The position numbers and the translations under genes were made by a program. A DNA stretch of 64,000 nt, taken from an uncultured Microbulbifer sp. Lineage in GTDB: Bacteria; Pseudomonadota; Gammaproteobacteria; Pseudomonadales; Cellvibrionaceae. The notes beneath the pieces were generated by a model. It was not told the origin of the DNA. It ran no database searches and saw nothing but the letters and a program-made list of their open reading frames with translations. Positions 34,404-42,079 of the stretch are shown here, piece by piece. Position 1 is the stretch's first letter, and every line of letters starts with the position of its first letter. The stretch is taken from the NCBI RefSeq assembly GCF_947498635.1, contig NZ_CANMKV010000023.1, positions 1 to 64,000 of the forward strand. Direction: 5' to 3'.

Positions 34404-34707
34404 AACCCTTTATTTACAGCGCCATCCAGAGCGAAAATAACAAAAACTCACACCTTTAATCCCGAAGTGTAGTCAGAACCAGAAACCACCAAGAAAGAAG
34501 GTTTTAGCTAAGTTAAAGAACCCCTCCATACATGCCCCTGCAAAATCAAGAGCCTGCTTGGCCCGTGCTCTTCAATAGTAAATTCATTTCAAATACTAGT
34601 GAATTTTTCTCACTCCTAAAATATCACATCAAGGAGCAGTAATAACAGATCAAAAATAACACTTAAATCCACAATCCACAATCCACCCCCCAAATAATGA
34701 GAATTTA

Positions 34708-34738
34708 TTCCTAACAACTAGTAATTTACTCTCTAATT
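34708..34738 (+). promoter_or_regulatory. motif A, paralog 5
   Basis: TCCTAACAACTAGTAATTTA then CTCTCTAATT, 29 nt upstream of motif B; weaker match than the others. Confidence 0.45.
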
Positions 34739-34767
34739 CAAAAAAAAATCAACTCCAGAAACAAATA

Positions 34768-34793
34768 CGGCTAATATTTTCAGGCCAAATTAA
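34768..34793 (+). promoter_or_regulatory. motif B, paralog 5
   Basis: CGGCTAATATTTTCAGGCCA then AATTAA; ends 77 nt before the GTG start. Its 3' part is the least conserved of all copies. Confidence 0.55.
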
Positions 34794-34870
34794 TCTCCGA
34801 GCATCTTATTTTAACTTGGCTTTCGCCACGTTCTTTTAGAGATAATGTTTTCAAAATAAGGAAGGTTGTC

Positions 34871-35392
34871 GTGAATATTTTTAACCCAAAACTTTTAACA
34901 TCTGCAATTATCACCAGCCTGGCACTTGGAACAGCCACACCCGCACTATCTCAAGCAACCGATAGTGCGACAAGTATGATCACCTTATTATTTAATGAAG
35001 TGATTGATATTGCTAATGTTGACGCAGTAACCATTACGGACCCTATCTTAGGAACTGATGCTATGGGGTCAGATGCTTTCTGCGTTTCAGGCAGCGGATT
35101 CAGCACTTTTAGTATCACATTTGCCAATGCGGGTACAGACCCAGCTTTCTTTCTCCTGAGTAGTAATGGCACTCCAGAAATTCCATATGATGTTGGTTTT
35201 TCAAACAGCGTTACTGGACAAGGCACAATTGCTTTAGCTGGAGTACCTCTAACAGGAAACACATTGAACTCAAGCAACTGTATAAATGACAACGCCAGAT
35301 TTGATATCTTCATCCCATTTTCTATTTGGGACGGCAGACAAGCCGATGGCCCATTTATAGGAACGCTCATGATCACAGTGGAATCTGAATAA
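34871..35392 (+). CDS. array paralog 5: small secreted two-cysteine protein
   Basis: This 173-aa protein starts at GTG 34871 after AAGGAAGG. The signal peptide ends PALSQ. Core: SMITLLFNEVIDIANVD, DAFCVSGSGFSTFSITF, IPYDVGFSNS, SSNCINDNARFDIFIPFSIW and GPFIGTLMITVESE. The first four residues after Met (NIFN) and KLLTS resemble paralogs 1-3, while the middle resembles paralog 4. Own motifs and 3' hairpin. Confidence 0.85.
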   Translation: MNIFNPKLLTSAIITSLALGTATPALSQATDSATSMITLLFNEVIDIANVDAVTITDPILGTDAMGSDAFCVSGSGFSTFSITFANAGTDPAFFLLSSNGTPEIPYDVGFSNSVTGQGTIALAGVPLTGNTLNSSNCINDNARFDIFIPFSIWDGRQADGPFIGTLMITVESE

Positions 35393-35413
35393 CTGCACTG
35401 CATAGAATTCTTT

Positions 35414-35448
35414 TATAGCCGCACCTGAAAAGCTCCAGTGTGGCTATA
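35414..35448 (+). terminator. array 3' hairpin, paralog 5
   Basis: TATAGCCGCAC-n-GTGTGGCTATA, with a longer loop than the others; 21 nt after the stop. Confidence 0.6.
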
Positions 35449-36088
35449 AAGCAAAACACACTTTCGATACACTACAAAAAGAAACCTAATTAAAAAACCA
35501 CCTGGGTTTATTCTGAAGCACATCACAGCCTAATCCGCTGGCGCAACCCCTAGCCGTTCATTAACTGACTTGGCGTTTTCTATTACAGCCTTTTTTCTTG
35601 GGTGAGGATTTCGTCTTCTTAAGAGCTTCTCACCCTGGCTTGCGTAACTTTCTTTAAGCCTGTCTCTTTCGAAAGTATTAGCGTGGCAAACTGTTTGGTT
35701 TTCATTCCCCCTTTCCATAAAAGCTGCACCCCCCCTTTTTTCTGTGCCAACCTTGGATGGTATCCCTTTTCACCAGCACCGCTGATCAGCTCCCTATTGA
35801 TGGTTGATTAACTTACGTATACAGCTATTCCTTTTTTCTCAAACCACTTTTGACAACACTGACATATTTACGAATAGCTCAGCTCTTTTTAGCGCTTACC
35901 CGCCCCTGCATTTTTTACTGGAAAGATACGAATAAAGCTACCGGTAGCCGGCCTCTTTCTCTACCTTGCCAACGGATACACCTCAGAAATTAAGCCAAGC
36001 CATACAAATTCAAGCAATAAAAAACGCCTAAAAATTTACTACAGAGAATATAACCTCTAAAGACGACTCAACCAAAAGCAAGAATTTC

Positions 36089-36140
36089 ATCACAGCAATT
36101 AGTAATTTCCTCCCAATAACTAGTACTTTTTTCCCGAATT
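36089..36140 (+). promoter_or_regulatory. motif A, paralog 6 (two half-copies)
   Basis: ATTAGTAATTTCCTCCCA (36098-36115) and ACTAGTACTTTTTTCCCGAA (36118-36137) both resemble motif A, so the site appears doubled here. Confidence 0.45.
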
Positions 36141-36180
36141 TAAGGAAAATTTCGCCTTGCGATATAACTCTAAAATTAAA

Positions 36181-36206
36181 CAGCTATCATCTTCAGACCA
36201 AAGCAT
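36181..36206 (+). promoter_or_regulatory. motif B, paralog 6
   Basis: CAGCTATCATCTTCAGACCA then AAGCAT; ends 84 nt before the ATG. Confidence 0.6.
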
Positions 36207-36290
36207 TACCACCAAGCTAACTCACTAACAACTGCCTTGGTGTTGCTTAGGATATAAGATTTATTGATTTTCAGCACAAGGATGTTTCTG

Positions 36291-36803
36291 ATGAATTTTT
36301 TTCCCACCAAGTCATTGGTTTCTGTAATTTCACTTGCCGTGGCGCTCGGTTCTACTATGCCTGCGTCCTCTCAAATCTTCTCTAGCGCACAAAGTCAGAT
36401 CACTCTGAGCTTTGTTCAATCTATTGATATCACTAATGTTGATAATCTCGACATCACCCCGGTGGGCACCAATGATGCGACCGCTGTGGATGATTTTTGT
36501 GTTGCCGGTAGCGGCTTCCCCACATTTGGTATTACATTTGGTAGCGCATCTGAACCCTTCATACTTGCGAACGCCAATGGCGTGCCGCTTGCGTATAATG
36601 TCGACTTCGCTAACAGCCTTGTTGGCACGCTTAACCCCGTAATGGCCGGTGTTGTCGTTCCAAACCAGACAATCCAAGTTGCTAGCTGCACTGCTCTGAA
36701 TAACGCGCGTTTTCAAGTTACGATTCCAGCCTCAGAGTGGGTGCCCGTGCAAAATGAGGGACCTTTTATCGGCACCCTGTCGATTCTGGTTGCTTCCGAA
36801 TAA
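36291..36803 (+). CDS. array paralog 6: small secreted two-cysteine protein
   Basis: I place the start at ATG 36291 (MNFFPTKSL), behind ACAAGGATG, giving 170 aa. The signal peptide ends PASSQ. Core: SQITLSFVQSIDITNVD, DDFCVAGSGFPTFGITF, LAYNVDFANS, VASC, NNARFQVTIPASEW and GPFIGTLSILVASE. With paralog 8 it forms a subgroup that reads DITP/NITP and W-x-P-V-Q-N, and lacks the WDGR/WENR motif of paralogs 1-5. Confidence 0.85.
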   Translation: MNFFPTKSLVSVISLAVALGSTMPASSQIFSSAQSQITLSFVQSIDITNVDNLDITPVGTNDATAVDDFCVAGSGFPTFGITFGSASEPFILANANGVPLAYNVDFANSLVGTLNPVMAGVVVPNQTIQVASCTALNNARFQVTIPASEWVPVQNEGPFIGTLSILVASE

Positions 36804-36861
36804 AGTTTTAAAGCGCAGTAATTATTTAAAGTGCACACTCAACCATTTTAACTATTCTATT

Positions 36862-36892
36862 GCCTACGCCAGGATAAACGGCTGGCGTAGGC
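36862..36892 (+). terminator. array 3' hairpin, paralog 6
   Basis: GCCTACGCCAG-n9-CTGGCGTAGGC, a perfect 11-bp stem 58 nt after the stop. Confidence 0.7.
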
Positions 36893-36903
36893 CATTCAAA
36901 TCA

Positions 36904-37992
36904 GGCTTGGTTTCGGATAATAAGTGCAATTGGTAAAGGAGGACTCAGCTGGTTGAGTCGGCACCTCTCCCGACCAAGAGAAAGGCACTGATGAGCTACT
37001 ACCAACTGAACGAGAACGAACGATACCAGATTTACAGCCTAAGAAAAGTCGGACACTCTCAGAAAGCAATAGTACAATTGTTAGAGAGGCATCCCTAGAC
37101 GATCTAGCCGAGAGCTACGACACAATATAGGCTTGTAAGGATATCATCCAGGGCAAGCACATTAGTTTGCAGAACTCAGGCGTCAGCAAGCGCATAAAGC
37201 ACAGAAAGTGACTAATGGCCTGCGGCAATAAATAGAAACCCTAACCCGGAAAGAATTAAGTCTCCAGCAATCTGCAAGCTATTTAAAGAGACATACCGGT
37301 GTATCGTTACATCATGAGACGATCTACCAACTAATTTATTTAGATCAGGGGAAATAGTGGAGACTTATACAAGCACCTTAGGATTGCATCAAAACCTTAT
37401 CGCAAGCGATACGGTAAGTATGATCGACGCGGAAAGATCAAAAACAAAGTATGCATAGATAATCGACCAGCTGTTATAGACCGAATGAATCGGTTTTGTG
37501 ACTGGGAAGGTGATACCGTTATAGGCAAGGGGCGTGGCGGAGCCTTACTGACTATGGTTGAGCACAAAACGTTATTTACAGTTATTATTAGATTCACTGG
37601 CAAATAATCAGACTTACTGGCTGAAGCCGCCGTTAGCCATATGGTGAGCTCCAAAGATAAAATCAAAACAATTACCTTCGACAATGATCTTGAATTCGCT
37701 GATCATAAAACGATTGCGGAAGGCTTAGAAGCTGATATTTATTTTTCTCACCCATACTCATCTTGGGAAAGAGGAATTGATGAGAATACTAACGGCCTCA
37801 TTCGGTAGTATTTCCCAAAGGATACAGACTTCAATAAAGTAACAGGTGAGCAGGTTCAATTTGTAATGGATCGCCTAAACTGTAGACCAAGGGCAAGCCG
37901 GGGTGGAAGGTCACCGAATGAGCTATTTATGGGACTGCAAGACAATCTTCTTACAGCATGAAAGCATTGCAGTTATTACTTAAAACCAAGCC
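36904..37992. mobile_element. degenerate IS30-family insertion sequence
   Basis: About 1.09 kb bounded by an imperfect 27-nt inverted repeat: left end GGCTTGGTTT...TAATAAGTGCAAT (36904-36930), right end (reverse complement of 37966-37992) GGCTTGGTTT...TAATAACTGCAAT, 22 of 27 positions equal. It encloses a broken IS30-type transposase. No matching target duplication was seen at the edges. Confidence 0.75.
36991..37961 (+). pseudogene. IS30-family transposase, inactivated
   Basis: The N-terminal helix-turn-helix is readable (YYQLNENERYQIYSLRKVGH, then SQKAIVQLLERHP), followed by stops and a frameshift in the segment that should read HPSTISRELRHN. The catalytic domain follows with more stops: CDWEGDTVIGKG (first Asp), ITFDND (second Asp), and SSWERGIDENTNGLIR (Glu), then PNELF. 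All DDE positions are visible but at least six in-frame stops and a frameshift make it non-functional. Confidence 0.9.
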
Positions 37993-38084
37993 CTATTAGA
38001 AATTAATATTTAATATTATTAATTAACTCTCTCACGGACCATTTTCCATAAGTTACGCAGAATAGACCCCTGACATACTCTAAA

Positions 38085-38335
38085 AAAATGATGAAAGTGT
38101 TCCCGAGAACGCAATGGCAGGAATACCTATTCCCAACAATGTGATTCAAGCAACCAATTGCGCTGATAATAATGGAACTTCTGACATAATCATCCCTAAA
38201 AACCAGCGGGATCCCGGTCAATCTTTCGATCCTTTCACGGGCACACTATTAATTACTGTGGAATCTGAAGAATTACATACATTACGCGACAGGCTTACTA
38301 AGAGCCTAAATAATGCTTACTCCGTGAATAAATAG
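38085..38335 (+). pseudogene. 5'-truncated array paralog (P7) with lost stop codon
   Basis: One frame reads KNDESVPENAMAGIPIPNNV, QATNCADNNGTSDIIIPKNQ and FDPFTGTLLITVESE, matching the last third of the family from the FFKND region onward with the second cysteine intact. Signal peptide and the FCVAG region are missing, the DNA upstream being the IS30 remnant. The usual stop after VESE is changed to a sense codon, so the frame runs on for 21 more residues (ELHTLRDRLTKS...). No upstream motifs remain, so it is probably silent. Confidence 0.8.
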
Positions 38336-38345
38336 CACTCTACCA

Positions 38346-38376
38346 TGCTGCACCAGCTATTAATCCTGGAGTAGCA
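38346..38376 (+). terminator. array 3' hairpin, truncated copy P7
   Basis: TGCTGCACCAG-n-CCTGGAGTAGCA, an imperfect stem with the shared CCAG/CTGG core, eroding along with its gene. Confidence 0.5.
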
Positions 38377-38504
38377 TTTAACCCCCTTATCAGGCTCCTA
38401 GCCGTCATCTAAGCTCACAAAAAACTTAGCGAAATAGGAAAGCTTTCTCATAGAAGATAAGACTTCACTCAAAATCGCCAAAGAAAACACCTACCATAGA
38501 TTAC

Positions 38505-38530
38505 TGACTATTCTTTTTATACCAAGGCAT
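38505..38530 (+). promoter_or_regulatory. motif B, paralog 8
   Basis: TGACTATTCTTTTTATACCA then AGGCAT; ends 77 nt before the ATG. No clear motif A lies upstream. Confidence 0.55.
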
Positions 38531-38607
38531 TTTCAAAATGAAAATTGTTTTTCGCTTTGGCTTTTTCAACAGAAGCGTTGTTGAGTTTTAATGCAAGGAA
38601 GTATCTG

Positions 38608-39117
38608 ATGAAGTTTCCCTCCCCAAAGACTCTGATATCTGCAATTTCACTGAGCGTGGCACTTGGCTCAGCTATCCCTGCGCTTTCCCAAGTCACAGAT
38701 AGCGCGCAAAGCATGATCACCCTGTCGTTTGTTGAGTCCATTGTGATCGACAATGTTAACGACCTCAATATAACCCCAACAGGTCCCAACCAACCTGCTA
38801 CAGGGCTGGATCTCTTTTGTGTCGCCGGTACTGGGTTCCAAACCTTTAGTATTACATTTGGTAGCACAACCATGCCTTTTGAACTTTCAAACGGCACCTT
38901 TATAGTTAATTACGACGTATTCTTTGACAACGACCTTTCTGGTATAATAACTCAGGCATTTGCCGGTGTACCTATTCCAGGGCAGATGATTCAGAATACC
39001 GATTGCGCATCTGATAATGCTGCCTTTGAAGTCTCCATCCCTGCAGCAGAGTGGCAACCTGTGCAAAATCAGGGACCTTTTACTGGTACCCTATCGATAA
39101 TGGTCGCATCAGAGTAA
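38608..39117 (+). CDS. array paralog 8: small secreted two-cysteine protein
   Basis: The start at ATG 38608 lies behind GCAAGGAAG, giving 169 aa. The signal peptide ends PALSQ. Core: SMITLSFVESIVIDNVN, DLFCVAGTGFQTFSITF, VNYDVFFDND, TDCASDNAAFEVSIPAAEW and GPFTGTLSIMVASE. It is closest to paralog 6. It is the last member of the array; ordinary higher-GC genes resume at 39401. Confidence 0.85.
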   Translation: MKFPSPKTLISAISLSVALGSAIPALSQVTDSAQSMITLSFVESIVIDNVNDLNITPTGPNQPATGLDLFCVAGTGFQTFSITFGSTTMPFELSNGTFIVNYDVFFDNDLSGIITQAFAGVPIPGQMIQNTDCASDNAAFEVSIPAAEWQPVQNQGPFTGTLSIMVASE

Positions 39118-39183
39118 TTTATTAAAAAAGCAATTAATTTTTCTCTTTTAAACAAGTACTTACCAAGTAAGCTTCGAACGTTA

Positions 39184-39211
39184 CCTACGTCAGGCCGACA
39201 CCTGACGTAGG
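39184..39211 (+). terminator. array 3' hairpin, paralog 8
   Basis: CCTACGTCAGG-n6-CCTGACGTAGG, a perfect 11-bp stem 66 nt after the stop. Relative to paralog 6 the central GC pair became TA on both sides, a compensatory change. Confidence 0.7.
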
Positions 39212-39400
39212 CTATAAAAACAACCAATCAAACCTTTCACTATCCCCCTCTTGAATAACTCTTTTTACGATGTAAATTAACTAACTTGGCGACCCCCTCC
39301 TCCCCATCTAGTCTTAAAACACCTAACCCAATAAAAGCGGCATGGAATCAGCGCCCAAATCTTTGCACTGCACAAGAAATACCGCTAAGCGAGAGAAAAG

Positions 39401-40516
39401 ATGACAGGCACTCATAGAGTTGGCAACGAATTCACCGCAGCAGTAGCAAGGGAACCGGGCAGCCCTTTCGTGTTAGAACAAGTGAGGCAAACCAAGCTAC
39501 TTGAAAGTGAAGTGCTGGTTAAAATCGTCGCCACCGGTATCTGCCAAACAGATATGATTGCCCGGGATCAGGACTATTTGGTTCCACACCCTATTGTATT
39601 AGGGCATGAGGGCGCAGGAGTGGTAGAGGCGGTTGGTGATAGCGTACTTAAAGTGACTCCTGGGGATCATGTTGTCTTAACTTTTCTCTCATGCAGTAGT
39701 TGCAGGGAGTGTATTTCCGGTCACCCGGCCTGCTGCGAAAATTTTCGCGATCGAAGCTTCTCCGCGCATCGCATAGCTGGCAGCCACGCCCTTGCCGATC
39801 AACAGGGAGGGACGCTTAACGACCGCTTCTTTGGTCAGTCGTCCTTTGGCGAGTACGCGGTAGCCAATGGGCAAAACGTAGTTAAGGTGCGCAAAGATGC
39901 TCCTCTGGCGCTATTGGGTCCTTTAGGGTGTGGCATTCAAACGTGTGCCGGCACCGCTTTAAATTCACTCAAGGTGAGCCCCGATTCGAGTTTTGTTGCC
40001 TTTGGGGCAGTCGCCGTGGGCTTGGCTGCAATGATGGCCGCATCGGCAGCGGGGGCCATCACCATTATCGCTGTGGATATCCTTCCCTCAAGGCTGAAAC
40101 CGGCAATGGAAGTTGGCCCCACCCACACAATCGACAGTACTCAGGGCAAGGTTGCGGAACAAATCAGGGCAATTACCGGCAAGGGCGTGGAGTTTGCCCT
40201 TGACGCCACAGGAATCCCGACAGTGATTAATACTATGATCGACTGTTTGCGCAGCCGTGGCGAGGGAGCGATTATCGGTCTTTCGAAACCCGGCGAGAGG
40301 CTCACTCTGGACCTGCTGAACCAATGCATTCGGCGAGGTGTGGTTGAAGGAGACAGCCTGCCGGATCAGTTGATTCCCACTATGATTGATCTTTATATGG
40401 CCGGCCGCTTCCCATTCGATAAACTTATAAAGTTCTACGATTTCTCTCAGATTAACCAAGCCGCTGAAGACAGCGAGAAAGGGTTAACTTTAAAACCTGT
40501 GGTGCGGTTTTCCTAG
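39401..40516 (+). CDS. zinc-dependent alcohol dehydrogenase, aryl-alcohol type
   Basis: A medium-chain dehydrogenase of 371 aa. Catalytic zinc ligands are C48 (GICQTD), H69 (GHEGAG) and C177 (PLGCGIQT). The structural zinc cysteines are C98, C101, C104 and C112. It resembles benzyl-alcohol dehydrogenases. Oddity: the nucleotide-binding loop reads FGAVAVGLAA (201-210) where the family has G-A-G-A-V-G, so the central glycine is Val204. GAGAGAAAAG precedes the ATG. The substrate is unproven. Confidence 0.87.
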   Translation: MTGTHRVGNEFTAAVAREPGSPFVLEQVRQTKLLESEVLVKIVATGICQTDMIARDQDYLVPHPIVLGHEGAGVVEAVGDSVLKVTPGDHVVLTFLSCSSCRECISGHPACCENFRDRSFSAHRIAGSHALADQQGGTLNDRFFGQSSFGEYAVANGQNVVKVRKDAPLALLGPLGCGIQTCAGTALNSLKVSPDSSFVAFGAVAVGLAAMMAASAAGAITIIAVDILPSRLKPAMEVGPTHTIDSTQGKVAEQIRAITGKGVEFALDATGIPTVINTMIDCLRSRGEGAIIGLSKPGERLTLDLLNQCIRRGVVEGDSLPDQLIPTMIDLYMAGRFPFDKLIKFYDFSQINQAAEDSEKGLTLKPVVRFS

Positions 40517-40591
40517 CGTCACTACCTAGGAACCTCTTGAAACAGACAATATCACCAGGTGCTTCTCATATACTTGAGAGGGTGCTCAAGC

Positions 40592-41317
40592 ATGAATGAA
40601 ACGCCTCATGCCACAATGAACATTGAATATATTCTCGCATTTGTAGCTGGTTTTGCTGAGGCTGCCTGTGTTTTGGGCTTGTTTACCAGCTTTACCACAT
40701 TTATCACCGGCACAATTGTGCTCTCAATTACCGACTTTGCCAGTAACAATCCAAACTACATTATCAAGCTATTTATTCTCTCAGCCTTTATTTTTCTACA
40801 AATTTTTTGGATCCATCTCATTAAGATTTTGAACAAGCAAAAAAGGAATGCAGTAACTGTCATGCTGTTTATAGAGAGTTGTTTGATGTTTTTATTTTTC
40901 ATTTTGGGCAGCTATATGGGAACACTCACGTCACCCTACGCAGCAAACACTTTCTTGGTTTCTTTCTCCGCGGTTGCCGCCATGTCTCTACACAGCACCA
41001 TCTTTTTCAGGGTGCTCAATAAAAAAGCGCCTACTCACTTTATGACAGGCAACTCCACCAACCTCTTCGCTGCCGCCCTTGAAATGCTGGACAACCATCG
41101 AGCATACAAAAGCACTGGGGAAGCGCCATATCCACAGGCATCTACCAAGGCAAAATATTATTTCGGGGTGATTTTTTGCTTTATCTTTGGTGTAACGCTT
41201 GGCACTGTGGGTTACAAGTTGTGGGGATTTCCCTCTCTCTTATTGCCTGTATTGCTGGTTTTACTGACAGCCCTGTTAAGCCTGAAAGCAGAAAGGCCTC
41301 CCACCGCGACTTCCTGA
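40592..41317 (+). CDS. YoaK/DUF1275 family membrane protein
   Basis: This 241-aa integral membrane protein has about six hydrophobic segments and the DUF1275 signatures FVAGFAEAACVLGLFTSFTT, FITGT and THFMTGNSTNLFAA. The function of the family is not known. I use ATG 40592 (MNETPH); an upstream GTG at 40559 would add 11 residues. It follows the alcohol dehydrogenase by 75 bp on the same strand and may share its transcript. Confidence 0.8.
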   Translation: MNETPHATMNIEYILAFVAGFAEAACVLGLFTSFTTFITGTIVLSITDFASNNPNYIIKLFILSAFIFLQIFWIHLIKILNKQKRNAVTVMLFIESCLMFLFFILGSYMGTLTSPYAANTFLVSFSAVAAMSLHSTIFFRVLNKKAPTHFMTGNSTNLFAAALEMLDNHRAYKSTGEAPYPQASTKAKYYFGVIFCFIFGVTLGTVGYKLWGFPSLLLPVLLVLLTALLSLKAERPPTATS

Positions 41318-41432
41318 TGCCCTGGGAGATGGCCAGGGATATCCACCAGAAAATACTGGAGAGGCGCAGGGAAAAATAGAAGACTATGCCCGAAAACCTC
41401 TCCCATTAACCTAGAGCGTATCGAAGCCCGAG

Positions 41433-41894
41433 TTATTCCGCTGAACAGGTAATTCTATTCTCAAAACAAACTCCACCCCGTGTGGAGCAGGTTTCAAGCA
41501 ACTTGCCTTTTGCCTCTACTTCTGAAAATCCCTTGGAGTGCATCCCACCAGCGCGTACATCTTTCATATAGCAGGCCCATCGGGGGCGCTCCTTCACTGG
41601 CTGGAGAACCACATCAGGATGGGTATTTTTAGACTGTGCTTCAACCGAAGCCTGCAAATCCAGAATCAGATCCTGCATAGAGCGGATATCCTTGCGCAAC
41701 CTGGCAACCTCTTTTTTGAGCTTGCGCATTTCAGCCGCTTCTTCATTTTCATTCCTCAGGGCATGGACTTCTTTGCGAAGTTTTACCACCTCTTTTTTGA
41801 TCTCGTGGATGTCTTCAGCGGCGCGATGGTTGTCGTGGGCCAGTAGCGGGGTGGAGAAAAGAGCGAGGGAAATCAAAAGGGGCAAACTACGCAT
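41433..41894 (-). CDS. secreted coiled-coil protein with C-terminal cysteine domain
   Basis: From ATG 41894 (GGAAGTAAGACC upstream), 153 aa. A signal peptide (about 1-19, ending LLAHD) is followed by a long heptad-rich coiled coil (about 25-90: EIKKEVVKLRKEVHALRNEN and continuing), then a small domain with four cysteines (WACYMKDV, ETCSTRGGVC, ITCSAE), probably two disulfides. I do not recognise the family. A secreted oligomer displaying a small disulfide domain is the simplest reading. Confidence 0.7.
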   Translation of the reverse strand: MRSLPLLISLALFSTPLLAHDNHRAAEDIHEIKKEVVKLRKEVHALRNENEEAAEMRKLKKEVARLRKDIRSMQDLILDLQASVEAQSKNTHPDVVLQPVKERPRWACYMKDVRAGGMHSKGFSEVEAKGKLLETCSTRGGVCFENRITCSAE

Positions 41895-42026
41895 GGTCTT
41901 ACTTCCAGTAAAATTTCTTATCACAAGTCAATATGCTGGGAGGAATATAGCGCAGATAACCTTAACTCAAAATGAATCTTATCGAGGGAGGGTGTCAGCT
42001 AATCTCAAGGGGTTAAGCCCTGTAAG

Positions 42027-42054
42027 AAAAAAGGCGAACCGAAGCTCGCCTTTT
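42027..42054. terminator. terminator downstream of oadGAB
   Basis: An A-run, GGCGA, an 8-nt loop, TCGCC, then TTTT. It lies 26 bp after the oadB stop on the minus strand and can work in both directions. Confidence 0.85.
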
Positions 42055-42079
42055 CGATAGTAACTTTTGATTGACTTAA

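Larger units (their letters stand above)
33733..34870 (+). other. gene-poor region between paralog 4 and paralog 5
   Basis: These 1138 bp hold the paralog 4 hairpin, motifs A and B of paralog 5, and one 80-codon open frame (34161-34403, listed separately). Otherwise AT-rich sequence without recognised content. Confidence 0.6.
35393..36290 (+). other. gene-poor region between paralog 5 and paralog 6
   Basis: These 898 bp contain the paralog 5 hairpin and the paralog 6 motifs. A 62-codon minus-strand frame (35530-35718, rich in Arg, Lys and Glu) has no recognised homolog and I do not call it a gene. No remnant of an array gene was found between 35500 and 36050. Confidence 0.5.
37993..38607 (+). 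other. region between the IS remnant and paralog 8
   Basis: These 615 bp contain the truncated copy P7 (38085-38335), its hairpin (38346-38376) and motif B of paralog 8. No other gene is seen. Confidence 0.6.

Noticed and set aside
35530-35718. 62-aa minus-strand ORF between paralogs 5 and 6
   Set aside because: No ribosome site, no recognised homology and no conserved context.
27700-39200. CRISPR array
   Set aside because: The repeats are gene-sized and diverged; no short, regularly spaced direct repeats or cas genes are seen.
28726-39211. Array hairpins as integron attC recombination sites
   Set aside because: A gene array with a hairpin behind each gene recalls gene cassettes, but the stems lack the GTTRRRY/RYYYAAC core sites, each gene has its own promoter-like element, and no integrase gene is present.
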